Below are positions 23,288 through 34,690 of a stretch of DNA of 64,000 nt, piece after piece. Where the stretch lies: the NCBI GenBank assembly GCA_019188255.1, contig JAETXT010000009.1, positions 620,001-684,000 of the forward strand, in the 5' to 3' direction. The DNA is from Verticillium longisporum (lineage: Eukaryota; Ascomycota; Sordariomycetes; Glomerellales; Plectosphaerellaceae). The notes below the pieces were generated by a model. The model was not told the DNA's origin. It was given only the letters and a program-made list of their open reading frames with translations, and made no database searches. Every line of letters starts with the position of its first letter. Positions within the stretch are counted from its first letter, which is position 1. The position numbers were made by a program, and so were the translations under genes.

Positions 23288-25919
23288 ATGGCGTCCAACT
23301 CCAGTTGGCCCCGCGTGGCCACTGTTCTGTTCCCCGCCATCTTCCTCGTCACAATCTTCCTCAACAGCATCTTCTCTGTTGACCCCTACCGCTGCGGCGC
23401 CCTCATTGGCGATGGTCAGTGGATCGACCCCGTTGACGCCAACGGCACCCGCCGTCCCTTCAACACCTGGCAGCCAGATGGATGCATGATGCGCAAGTAC
23501 ACGAGCGACGACATTCACCGCTGCATGGAGGGCCGGCACATGGTCTTTTCTGGCGACTCGACCACCCGCCAGGTCTTCTGGGGTATGGCCCGTCTGGTAT
23601 GTCTAGCTAGTCCTCTCCTGCCGCAAACCTTCCAGCGATTGTCGCTCGAGTTATTTCTCCAGCGGCCATGCGTAAAGCCATCTTGCTTTTTGCTGACGTG
23701 ACCAGCTCGACAGGGATCTGGCGAACAAGACTCGCCGAGAGTCGGCAACACGTGCTGCCTATGACATGGAGTTTGGCGGAATCCGGATGCGCCAGATTTG
23801 GAATCCCTTCATGGACCTCGACAAGGACGGCGTTGAGCTGAAGAAGGAGCTCGAGCTTTATCGCCACGAGCGCGAGAACCCTGTCCCCCTTTCGGAGCAA
23901 AAGGCAGCCGCCCTGACCATGATCGGCTTCGGCAGCTGGTGGGCTCTTCGTTACTTCGAGGAGGAGTCCCTGAAACAGTTCAGCTCGGCCATCGACAATG
24001 TGACTGCTATACTCCGCCAGCAGGACTACCCCAAATTCGGCCAACGCCCCATGATCCCCGGTGATGGCATCGGCAACGAGGTCTTCATCGCGCCCATCGC
24101 CCCGCCCTACTATGACGATCTTCCCAGCAAGCGCAAGGGTCCCAAGGGTCTTCACGTCGGGGAGGTGGAATCGATGGACGAGTACCTCGACAGCGTCCGC
24201 GATGAACGCAGCCTCAACCTGCTCTGGGCTTTCCCCGCCCTCTCCCGCACCGAACCTGTCGCCATGGTCGACCGTCACGAGACGGGCTTCCATGTGATTG
24301 ACTCGGTCGCCGAGACCAAGGCCACCATTCTGCTCAACGCCCGCTGCAACGCCAAACTCGATGCCATGGATGGCTACCCCCACAACAGGACCTGCTGCAC
24401 CAACTATGGCGGTCCTTCATTGGTCCAGCTCATGTTCCTGTTCTTCGGCACCTGCTATGTCATTGCTTGCGTCGTCTATGAGACCTACGGCATCCTCAAG
24501 GCGCGCGTCGGCCGCCGTGCCCCCTTCGACATGGAAACCGGCCTGTTTGTGACGGCTCTGTTGGCCTGCTACCACGCCGACCGCACACAATTCCTTGCCA
24601 AGGCCTCAAAAATGTTCGTGTACGATGAGTTCACCGTCATGACCGCCATTTGTGTCCTCGTTTTTCTCTTCACCATCCGCCGCTCCAGGGCTGCTTCCCA
24701 GCCTGACACCATTGCCCCGCAGAAGACCCCCGAGGCCAACATTCTCCTTCCTCGGGACCAGACGGAGGAGTGGAAGGGCTGGATGCAGGCCGCCATTCTT
24801 GTGTACCACTGGACCGGCGCCTCCAAGGATCTTGGCATTTACATCTTCATCCGTCTGCTCGTAGCCTCGTATCTTTTCCAAACCGGCTACGGACATACCG
24901 TCTTCTTCCTTAAGAAGAAGGATTTTGGGTTCAAGCGCATCGCAGCTACCATGTTGCGCCTGAACCTGCTCAGCTGCGCTCTTCCTTACGTGATGGGCAC
25001 AGACTACATGTTCTACTACTTTGCTCCTCTCGTCAGTTTCTGGTTCATGGTGGTCTACAGCACTCTCGCCATCGGCCGCCAGCACAACGACAATCTGGGC
25101 GCGCTGCTCGGAAAAATCTCCATCTCTGCCTTCATCACGTACGTCGTCATGATGAAATCGCCCGTTCCTGAATGGAGCTTCACTGTTCTTCGTCTACTCT
25201 GCAACATCAAGTGGGATCTTCACGAGTGGACGTTCCGTGTGGGCCTCGACGCCTTCATCGTGTTCGTCGGCATGTTAACCGCCATCGCACACGTTCGCTA
25301 CCCGAACGCGTGTGCCTGGGCCTTGGGCTCGTATGTTGGCGCTGTCGTGGGTCTCGTCGCCATGTATGGCTACTACCACGCTTGTGGGGAATATTTCCCA
25401 ACCAAAGAAATCTACAACTCTTGGCATCCATACATCTCATGGATTCCCATCCTCAGTTTCATTGCCGTCCGCAACATGCCCGGACCCGCTCAATTGTTCA
25501 CCTCGAGCGCAGCGGCGTGGTTGGGCAGGTGCTCGCTTGAGACCTTTACGCTGCAGTTCCATCTCTTCCTGGCGGCAGATACCAAGGGCGTGCTCCGTCT
25601 GGGCATGTTCTCTGGAGACAGCACACTGTTCAATGACAGGTGGCGAGACCTCGTCTTCATCGTGCCCATCTTCCTGTGGGTCAGCAGTCGCCTGGCCGAA
25701 GCTACCGGAGCGCTGGTGAAGCTGGTGACGGATGGCACTGTCGGCCAGAAGGCGGAGAATGAGTCGGAAAAGCTGTGGAGCGTCAACTCCAAGTTTGACG
25801 AGCTCATCCTGGCTCGGGTGCGGCCTTTGATGCCGGCCATGCACACGTGGGCGAATGACCTGCGGGTGCGCGTGGCGATGATGTTTGGTGTCATGTGGGT
25901 GCTTAACCTGCTCAGTTGA
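23288..25919 (+). CDS. cas1: Cas1-type polysaccharide O-acetyltransferase
   Basis: Multi-pass membrane protein of the Cas1p family (Cryptococcus capsule O-acetylation; related to the animal CASD1 and plant RWA proteins), expected to transfer acetyl groups to glycans in the Golgi. Exons 23288-23596 and 23706-25919 give 840 aa. Residues 11-30 form a signal-anchor helix. The luminal N-terminal domain is PC-esterase/SGNH-like, with the GDS motif at about 89-91 (VFSGDSTTRQVFW) and the D-x(n)-H partner near 292-299 (MVDRHETGFH). From about residue 330 onward there are roughly a dozen hydrophobic segments of the acyltransferase domain, including GYGHTVFFLKKKDFGFKR and the late CSLETFTLQFHLFL motif. 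Length and architecture are full for the family. A long pyrimidine-rich leader precedes it. Function in this fungus is inferred from the family. Confidence 0.92.
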
Positions 25920-26106
25920 GCTGGGTCGGGTTGGGTCAGCAACATGATGGGTTTGCAGGTGAAATTGATTTGGAGCGTGGAGCGTGGACATGTCTATCTC
26001 ACATGGCAGTTTTTGTCATGAAGGTGTATTATACAAAATAGGCTACATAATGAACTTCTTAACATTCCAATGCCATGATGCGCTATGCAGTCGTATGGCG
26101 GGTGGC

Positions 26107-27124
26107 TTAGGCCGCCTCCGCTGATGTTGTCTTGTGCCCGGCCGGCTTCTCTCCGATGCTCAGTCCGTCAACACCGGCTGCCATGGCGGCAAACGGGCGC
26201 GTTGGTGCACTGCCAGCACTCGCACTCGCACTCGCGCTCGAAGGCCTTGGCAACCTCGACGGGGATCCCTGCGTATGACCATTTGCGGCACCCTCCTCCT
26301 CGTCATCGCTGCCGTCCAGAATCTTCTTCCCGTTCAGATACCCCTCCCTCTCAATGACAATCTCCTCGTCACCCTGCGGTCGAAACTCGTCACCGTCCCG
26401 CACGTGCCACTTGGCCATGAGATCGTTCTGGATCCAGATGACCTTGCCCAGCGCCTTGACGAGGGCAATCTTGCGCGGCAGGGCCAGCCGGGGGTGCGAC
26501 AGGATGGCCTCGGTCATGACGTCCTGGATGAAGGCCAGGCAGACGCCGAGGTGGACGTATTCGACGTGCAGCGGGTGGGCGCGGCCGAGGCCGACGTGCA
26601 TCATGCCGACCTTGTCAAGGTAGGCCCAGAAGTCGAGGCGCGAGGGGTCGGAGCAGAGCTTGGCGAGGTAGGCGCGGAGAAAGTGCTTCCTGTGCAGGAT
26701 CTGGGGCGACTCTTCCGAGAGCTGCTCTGCTGCTGCTGTCGCGGACGCCGACGCGGCGTCTTCCGCGGGCGGGGGCCCCGTGTAGGAGGTCGAGCGCGTC
26801 GTGAAGGCGCGCGCTGTGATGTCGTACTGCAGGAGCTTCTTGTAGACTATGTTGACTATGGCTGGGATCAGGGCCTTGATGTATTTTGCGCCGGAGGTTA
26901 GGGCTTCGATGTCCTCTGCGGGGGTGTCAGCCTCTTTCACTTCTTCTCCCTCCTCTTTCCGCAAGAGTCTGCGGCTCATAGGAAAGGTGCGTAAGGGGGC
27001 CGGACGTACTGCTGCTAAAGTCGAGAAAGGAGTGCAGGTAGCGGATGCGGGCTTCGAGATTCGTGTAGAGGTCCTCGCGGTCGACGTGGACGATCAAACG
27101 GGAGGGCGCCATCTTGGCCGGCAT
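26107..27124 (-). CDS. Protoglobin-domain heme protein
   Basis: Single-domain globin-sensor/protoglobin type protein expected to bind heme and sense or scavenge a gas ligand. Exons 27124-27010 and 26915-26107 with a GT-AG intron give 307 aa. The first exon ends YLHSFLDFSS and joins KDIEALTSGAKYIKALIP, the A/B-helix region. KKLLQYDITARAF and HRKHFLRAYLAKLCSDPS follow. The WAYLDKVGMMHVGLG segment carries the likely proximal histidine at about residue 145. A long helical stretch ends at KALGKVIWIQNDLMAKWHV. The C-terminal ~80 residues are acidic then Ser/Ala-rich and low complexity, with no methyl-accepting or cyclase domain, so it is not a fused sensor. A second in-frame ATG 12 bases in could be the start. 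A 255-codon antisense frame over exon 2 is a composition artefact. Confidence 0.87.
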
Positions 27125-28298
27125 CTTGGGGTCTCTTCCTTTGCGCTGAGTGATGGCTTGCTTCTTGATGTTGATCTAACTTGCGTTGCCGCCTTGATCA
27201 ATCGTGGGGTCCAGAGGTGTGTTGTTTTAGGGTAGTACGGAAGCAACTGAGCAATGCTGCTGTCGCACGCCAGAGACGCGCGGGTAGTGTATTTGACCCA
27301 TGGCTTCCCGTCAAGCGACGTCACTGAGATGAGAAATATCGAGTGGGCTATTGGGCATCCGTCTGCGAAAGATGTGAGCTGATGTTGAGCGAAAACCGCA
27401 TGGCACGAGGTCGTGGTGAGGATGGGCTGATGGTGGGGCGATGAGGCGATGGTGCGCGCCCCTCGGGTGCGTCCGTGAGATCGGCGACCCGGGATTCAGG
27501 GTTGACGCGCCGTTATGTCGCGAGCGGTAGGAATCTGGTCTTCAGTAGGACACTGATCTTGGTCAACATGAGCTACATCCTTTCTTTCTCTTGTGATCAA
27601 TGGCCCTCTGTGGCTGCCTGATCTCCACAGATCAATTAAAGTGTGGCAGGCCCTTTCATCTCGAAGCGACTTCCAAACCCATCCGGGAAGTAAGAATCGG
27701 GGCACTATGCCAGCATGAACCAACCGACCTTGAAATCCTGTGAGTACTCAGCTATCAAGCGCCTCAAAAAGGCCATGACTGGTTGGTCTGATGCATGCCG
27801 TCACACATCTGTGACTGGCCACAGTAAGGCTGCGGCCAAAGGCAGAGACAGTGACAGGTTGACTTAAGTGGTCAATGATATCGGACCAGCTGAAGCTGCG
27901 GTGATCTTGTGTCTACATTTTTGAATGCGTGAGCTGTATCGGACTAGTCGACTCACCGCCTATCGGGAGCTGGCTGCATTGCCTGTGCGAGACAGCAGCC
28001 TGGCCTTGGATGTCCTCATCAGCTAAGTCTTCCCCTCGACACGGCGATGTGGCGCATGCCCAAGGCAGACTTCCTGTCGTGTGCGCATGGGATTGGTGGC
28101 CTTACCTACGATTTTGTCCCTCTGGAACCGCGGAGTCAACATTGATTCCAAGTTCTCGTGATCTGTATTTAATCAAAAACGAGTCCCATGGTTGATGAAG
28201 CAAGTCGCTTTCTCGAATACATAGCCAATTTCTCGCAACACAGCCGCGACCATCAACTCCAATAGGTAGTTACCAGAACCCGGCTGGCCTACAACACG
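27125..28298. other. Intergenic region
   Basis: About 1.2 kb without recognisable coding sequence; mildly A/T-richer than its neighbours after 27700. It should contain the promoter of the protoglobin gene and the former promoter of the degenerate gene that begins at 28299. Confidence 0.5.
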
Positions 28299-31200
28299 AT
28301 GGCTTCAATTGGGAAGATCAATTTTTCCGGCGCATCCTTCACGAATGAGAACACGGTAGCTCTCCTGAACCTGAACGTTGACGTTTGCTTCTGGCGCTGT
28401 GACCCATCGCCCGAGTTCGTCCCAGTCGGTTCGGCGTTGACCGTCAAGAGAAGGGTGGAAGCAGAGAGCGGATCCATTCACAGAACGGCCTGCAAACTCG
28501 GCTTTCTCTTCAATGAGGTGATTCCTGATACGCCAAATCTCATCAAAGCGTACGGCAAACGCGTGTCGGAGATCCTCGCGCTCCCCAAAGTCAACCCTCA
28601 GGGCACGGATGAAGACGGACCATTCCGACCGTTCATCGGCGCTGACTGCACGTCGATTTGGGCTGCTGCAACATCAGGATCCCCATCCATTGGCGTTTTG
28701 CTCCTTGCATGCATGCTGGCCGATGCTTGGGATGCCAAAACCGCCATCTCGATCTGGGTGGAGCTTATCGACGAACGGAAGGAGCAAATCCAGGCCCAGC
28801 AGAAGGACAATAAGATGCTGAGCCTACAGACGCTGGCGGCTGCAAGGCAGGAATTCGCCCGGGCAGAGCTGGCTTCCTGGGACGCGAGCGTGAGATCTTG
28901 GATAAGAAGGGCTGGTGAGTCGATGGCTTCCAAACGGGTCCAATTCGCCCTCATATCCAAAAATCTCACAATTCCGTACCCCAGGGGCGGGTTGACCTAC
29001 GGTACGGTCATCTTGACGTGGACTCGCGCGATGGAAGTTCTCGAGAAACTGTTGTGCAACATCCCTCAGCAGGCTTGCGATCGAGCAGTCATCCGTGGAA
29101 TCTCTGCTTGGCATCTTTACCCGGAAATGATCGTTTTTCAGGAAAAGGCAACCAAGGTGTCTTTTCAAGACGGGCTGTTTCCTAGCTCAGGAGTGCTCAG
29201 CCTGGGGTTAGAATACAACGGAACGCCTTCCGACAATTATCTCCGATGGTCACTAGCTCTGTCCCACTTGCGCTATTATGGCGCGCCAGTTGCCGTTCGG
29301 AGCGACGAGGAGATGCAGAATCGGATAACTATGCCCCAGCTGTGGCTCGTGACGATTGGAGTCATCTTTCGCGAGTGGAACGTACTGTATGGACAGTTTG
29401 AGATTAGCCTGCTTTGGTTCCAGGAACTGGGCAGAGCGCTTAGCCAAGGCCTTGTTCGGTTAGGTCTGTCAAGGCCAAGAGACGGAAAAGATGGCCGGTT
29501 ATCCTGGCTTCTTCGTCTCTGTTCAGCTGTGACTGACATTGGCGAGGTTGAGCAGAACCTCGTCAAGTATGGCTGGAGAAGGGGTGCAAACTTTCTTGGC
29601 AAAAGCGGAGCTCATGGAAGTAACGAGATTCAATCTTCGGCAGCGGCGCCATATTTTGGCCTCAACAACCCGCATATCATGAGGGCTCTGAGCCATTCTA
29701 CGGATATCGATTCCGCGATTGACTACTTGCGCCATATCAGCTCGCTTCTTCAGCTCGAAGGTGACGAGGCCATCATAGCATATTACCATGGGACTCACAG
29801 AGAATATGCGACTACGAGCCCCATTGAAGAACTCTTGTCAAATCCTACCCATCGGTAGAAAACTGTGGATGGGTGGGCAAGCGACATGTCACATGGCTGT
29901 TTGACATCACGCAGTCTGACGACACAGATGTCGCCTCTCCTCGAAATCATTATTTACAGGAACGACGCCGGTTCATCGAATCCAGGGGCGAGATTTGCAG
30001 AATCATCGTCCAGGAAAATGACACAATCCTGTCGACAGCCAACACCGGATCCAACATTGAGATAAATCTTGACGCACTGTTCTCTGAACGTGCAGAGTTC
30101 CTCGGCTTATACCCGTTGGGATCTTCGGCCTATCATGATTTTGGGCTGTGGGTGCGAGCTGAGAAGCATGCAGCTTGCACCCAGGCTTTGGAGCGCGAGC
30201 TACGCCGTCTTCAACTCAACCAAGTTGAATCACTAGCGGAGAGCATTTCCTGGCTCAAGAACGGAGTGTCTGCAGGCAAGGTATACAGGTATCTAGTCAC
30301 GTCTCTTGTGGTGAGTCTTCGACCCGAGCTCTGATGAAGCCAGAAGTCCATCTTTGCCAGAGATCCGACCCTGACGTTCCAACGTTTCTAGGAGTCACCG
30401 GGGGACATAAGCGCTCGTTTGTACGCTCGTCGCCACACCAAGGTTCGCATTGGCAGCCAAAGCTTGAAGCGAAAACAACCTCATACGACTGGCTCGATTG
30501 ATGAAAAAATAGCATGGGCGCCAACAAACAGACGCGTGATCAACTACGTGTTGCAGTCAGACCATGATGATCTTTGATGCATCTTACGACCCGTCTGAAT
30601 GCTTCTCCGTGATCACGGTTACTTCTCGCGTCTCGCCGTTGTGGACACTTTCTCTACAAATCCTCGAGGTTGCGAGCCACGTTTATGAAGCTCTTCCCCG
30701 TGCTACTGTATCCCTTCGAATACTGGAACAAGAGTTGCTGAAGGCTCTTTAGCTGCCCTCGAGCATGAAAGCCGCCCGCGACTCAGCACATGATTCCTAC
30801 AGGGCTGTGCGCCACCCCGCTTCTTATATGGATGAAATGAAGCGCGCCAACGTGTTTGCTTGTGTGGCCATGTTCGAGTCTGGCCGCTTTAATATTGAGC
30901 CCTGCCAGTTGACCGAGGTGGTCGCTTTATGCTCGGAGGATTCCATTTTCGTGTCAGAGATACTCCTATCGGATCCCAGCGACGTGTCGCGGCAGCTCGG
31001 AATCAGACACCTGGTGGGCAATGTAGGCCACGCTGGCATGGTCTTCATGGTATCCCCGAGAGAACCTCGGATACGGCCGCCAGGCTTTGACGCATCCAGG
31101 GTGGCGCACCTTGAATATGATGGCGCGGAGGTCAACACGTTTGAAAGAACGTCTCTGCACCTATCTTTCACCACGTGGAAGATTCCACTAGATTGGGAGT

Positions 31201-31610
31201 GTACTGGAGAAATTGACCAGGAAATCTTCCTACTCGAGTCGGTTGTTTCTGTCCAGCACCAGGGCGCGTGGGTCGCCGATATCGATGTCTTGGGCATGGA
31301 GACCGATCGTCCGGACATAATCTCGTTCCCCTGCGATTGCGAAAGGAATTTCAATACGTCCTCCCAGACTCAGAGTACCGTATCCATCAAGTCCTGGGAT
31401 GAATTCCTCGACCCACCACCTTGCATTGGTGTACTGCAGACGAAGCGCAACTGGGTGGCTCGTCTTGCGGCAGTTTCCATCTTGATCCAACAGGGTAATG
31501 GGCACGCAGCATTGATACTGGATGACGTGCAAGGGAGCTTGTGCTGGGAATGTCTACGTGCGCATTATGCATATCCGGAATCGCATTGGCCTCAGCGGAT
31601 CATTCTATAG
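28299..31610 (+). pseudogene. Broken copy of a large uncharacterised fungal protein gene
   Basis: The combined reading frames resemble a large fungal protein family without a named domain that I recall from other Sordariomycetes; I know no function. The first frame is open 28299-29855 and ends at TAG (29856-29858). The next conserved-looking segment (RHVTWLFDITQSDD) is one base out of frame, with a CCC run at 29848-29850 as a possible site. The second frame runs to a GT-AG intron at 30311-30391, then hits two in-frame TGA codons (30575, 30596) inside an otherwise continuous segment (CILRPV ... LLRDHGYFSRLAVVDTF). The frame shifts again near 30650, meets TAG at 30750, then stays open to a natural stop at 31608-31610, ending PQRIIL. 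Several stops are one transition away from Trp, Arg or Gln codons. Three nonsense codons plus two shifts exceed what I would ascribe to sequencing error alone. Confidence 0.7.
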
Positions 31611-32233
31611 CCCTCGGAAGGTCTCCCTGGCGAGCCTCTCTTCCACGGTTGAGTTCGAAACTCCCGGCGTTGGCATCCGTAACAAGGGCTTGCCATACAA
31701 AATGTTTGGACCACCTGTTCGAGGTACACGACGTATGGACCAAAATAGTCGTGATACCTCCAAGGCTGAGAATTTGCGTTGATTGCTCCAGATCTTCAGC
31801 TACGGCGAGCTGCAGCGACGGCATGAGTGTCAGGAGGCACTTACGGAGCCACGGTCTTGGGACTGCGAGAACGCGTATATAAGAGCTGCGGAGGGCCAGA
31901 ATTCAGATGTATTCCTACCCCTCACCTAATAATTAACTGCGGCGATCAACTGTGGAAGACGTCTTCACTCTGCTCGCCCACACGCTTTGACAATGAGATA
32001 GCTTGTTCAGGACGAGATATCAAATTCCACAATTCATCGTGACGGCAGCACCTCCCTCTACAATTTGATTCCTTTCGATGAGCGTTCAAGAACCATCTCG
32101 AGGCGAACAAATCCATCAACGGATTGAACGAAAAGGAGGGAGTAGTACAATGGAGTAAGGTAGTATACTATATACCCTTCACGGCATCTCACTCCATGAC
32201 TCCATCAAAACCAAGCCCTAGGTCGCCAAAGCC
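31611..32233. other. Intergenic region
   Basis: About 620 bp with no recognisable gene, between the convergent broken gene and the WSC protein. Overlapping small frames show no domain. Confidence 0.45.
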
Positions 32234-33321
32234 TTACGACTCGAACTCAGCATTCACACACGACCCCCCCTCCACACAAGCCTCATACAAACTCATCCAC
32301 CCCCTTCCTCCGCAAATCTGCGCCCCGTCTCCCCCGCATGTGAGCCGACACCCCGCCAGGCTCGCGACCGTCGTCCCAGGCACCCTCGTCTCCGCCAGCG
32401 TGTTCCCGCACCAGCACTCACGGCGATACTCGGACCCGGCAAACTTGAACCCGCGGCCCCGGCAAAACGCAACGCAGACCTCATTCGTCAGCCGATCATC
32501 CGCGTGCAGCGCCCCGCCGAGCGTCCGCCCGAGGCCGTCGCCCGCGGGGCCCACTTCGGGCGCACACCCGACGAACCGCCAGCCCAGGGCCGTCACGTCC
32601 CGGAAGGGAGCCGGTGCCGCCGTGGCGGACGGGACGACCGGGGGACTAGCAGTCGTCGTCGTTGTTGTGATTGTTGTCGGCGCGGGCTGCGCGGGCGGCA
32701 CGTCGCGCGTGAGGGCCAGGACGACGGGGATGCACGGACGGGAGGGGTCGTGGGCCGGGTTCTGCGGCGGCGAGTAGCGGAACTCGTGCCTGTTGCCCGA
32801 GGCGAGGCGGACGCAGATGTGGCCGCCTGGTGGGGACGTCTGGCGGCCCGTGAAGGCGAGCTCGATCTGCGGGGCGGCCGTGTCGGGGTTGCAGGCGTGG
32901 GTGGGCTCGATGATGGCGCGAGGGTCGCCGCGCTGCGTGGTGAAGAGCTTGGTCGTGTTGTCCCAGGTGGTGTACTGGGTTTATTTTATTAGAGCAAGAC
33001 GCTAAGCAGGACGGATTAGGAACGCACCTCGCCATTGATGACGGCAAAGAGAGGTCCCAGTTCGAGAACGCCGGCGTCGAGGGTCAGCGTCGTCGCGGGA
33101 ACGCCGGCGGGGTTGAGATAGAGGTGTTTGTCGCCGCCGCCGGCCTCCCAAAGGTAGAGGTAGCGGTTGTGGATTTCGGGAAACGCCGGGTTCTGGACCT
33201 GGATACCAAAGGGCTCAGCGATGGTTGAGGAGAGGGGCGTATTTGGCAGTGTGCACTGCGCGGCCACCGCAGCGGCGAAGAGTAAGAGGGATAACATTGG
33301 AGATATGGAAGCGGGCGACAA
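32234..33321 (-). CDS. Secreted WSC-domain protein
   Basis: Predicted extracellular or wall-bound protein that may bind glucan through its WSC module. Exons 33321-33028 and 32974-32234, with a GT-AG intron after VINGE, give 344 aa. The N-terminal hydrophobic segment (MLSLLLFAAAVAA) is a signal peptide; translation may start at 33321 or at the in-frame ATG at 33297. The first ~200 residues form a domain I cannot name, with spaced cysteines and aromatic residues. A Thr-rich linker (TTITTTTTTASPP) leads to a C-terminal WSC domain: WRFVGCAPE, VCVAFCRGRGFKFAG, YRRECWCGNTL, CGGDGAQICGGRGW, which is the standard eight-cysteine spacing. No transmembrane helix follows, so it is not a classical Wsc wall sensor. 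It is the last ordinary gene before the transposon block. Confidence 0.87.
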
Positions 33322-33779
33322 TGTTCACCGATGGCCTGGTTGTGAAGGCGTTGGGAACGGGACGCAGAAGACTTCGATCGAAGAGCTTTATGGGACAGAC
33401 TTGAGAGCGACTGAGAGGGACGTCCCCAATTCTAAAATCTACGTTTCGCCTCGCCGACATGTCCATGGTGCTGAATCTGCCTCGCATAAAAAACACTTCA
33501 GCCCGCACTTGTCCTGCAAGGATTCGGCAAACGTCAGCAAACTACTGCACAAACCTCCTGATTCCAAGGTTCTCACCTCCCGTAATCATCCTCAACCGCA
33601 GTACTACCCCTCATCCTAAGCAGTAAGAACGGTGGAATACGAGGAAAAGTATGCTGCCCGTCCTGCGCCAGGAGGCCGTGATTAATATGGCCTGACGCAT
33701 CTCAGTCTCGGCGGGGTGTGGTCCGCCAGGGGAGCGGCCCAATGGCGGCGACATGCCGCGTCTTGGCGGAGGAGGGGTG
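33322..33779. other. Intergenic region before the transposon block
   Basis: Normal composition; promoter side of the WSC gene. No gene is visible. It ends at the target-site duplication of the inverted-repeat element. Confidence 0.45.
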
Positions 33780-34407
33780 CAGAAAGCTGGAGGACGGTTA
33801 TTTGCTCAGCCCTTGTTAGTTATTTGCTCTGCCTAATAGGGGGAAAGCCACAATAGACAAGGGGAAAGCTATAAACATAGCTCTATTACTAAAATTAGCT
33901 ATAGCATCGATATACCTATCCTTTTCTCTTATATACTCGAGTCGTCTAATAAATATAGGCTAAAAGACTAGCATAGTACCTCTCTACAACTACTACTATG
34001 TAGCTACTTTAGGGTGCATTATAGTTCTAGCCTAGGCTATTTACTCTAGGGGCCTCTAGAGGTTATAGTAGCTATCGCTAGTAATAGGGAGGGTTCTAAA
34101 TAGCCTCTAATTGAGCCTAAATTTACTATAGTCTTTTCGATATCCTAATTTATAATATAAAGAAATTAGTACTAGCTATATTAAGGCCGCTAAGGGCTGC
34201 TAATAGCTGTTAAGCGACTCGCTTACTTCGCTATTCTATTAAGTAACTCGAGTATATAAGAGAAAAGGATAGGTATATCGATACTATAGCTAATTTTAGT
34301 AGTAGAGCTATATTTATAGCTTTCCTCTATCTATTATAGCTTTCCCCCTATTAGGCAGAGCAAATAACTAATAAGGGCTAAGTAAATAACCGTCCTTAGA
34401 AAGCTAG
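33780..34407. mobile_element. Non-autonomous TIR element (MULE-like MITE) with 11-bp target duplication
   Basis: Element body 33791-34396 (606 bp). Its ends are long inverted repeats: about 150 bp from 33791 pairs almost perfectly with the reverse complement of about 34245-34396, beginning AGGACGGTTATTT. Flanking direct repeats are CAGAAAGCTGG (33780-33790) and TAGAAAGCTAG (34397-34407). Their two differences are transitions consistent with CpA-to-TpA mutation on either strand. Long inverted repeats with a 9-11 bp duplication are characteristic of Mutator-like elements; no transposase is encoded. The two arms differ mainly where the left has CA or TG and the right has TA, so the right arm, nearest the AT-rich block, has been more heavily hit by RIP. 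Confidence 0.8.
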
Positions 34408-34690
34408 CGGGGTTGATGCTATGCCGTCCTGTAGCAGGATGAGCTGTAGTGCTTGAGGGGCGGTCTAAGGTTGCGTTCTTATGAGAACCCTGCATGGCGT
34501 AGGCTCGCGGGACTTTTCAGTGATTCTAGGGAGTTGCCTGATAGGAAAGCATCTGCAAATAAGCTCCTCAAGTCACTATTCGGTAGTAGGGACGAGGACA
34601 GGTTTTGTTCGACTTTAATACTGTCTAATGCCTAACGTAGTTGGAAGCTTCATTGGGTCAACTGCATACAATTGCACGGTTTAGCGGCCT
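34408..34690. other. Island of normal composition with a short open frame
   Basis: Between the inverted-repeat element and the AT-rich block lies about 280 bp of ordinary base composition. It contains a 60-codon plus-strand frame (34453-34635) beginning MRGGLRLRSYENP that uses a normal amino-acid mix, but I recognise no family. It may be a gene or transposon remnant cut by the surrounding insertions. Confidence 0.35.

Noticed and set aside
26134..26901. 255-codon plus-strand open frame opposite the protoglobin gene
   Set aside because: Shadow of a GC-rich exon; the minus strand has a clear domain and splice sites.
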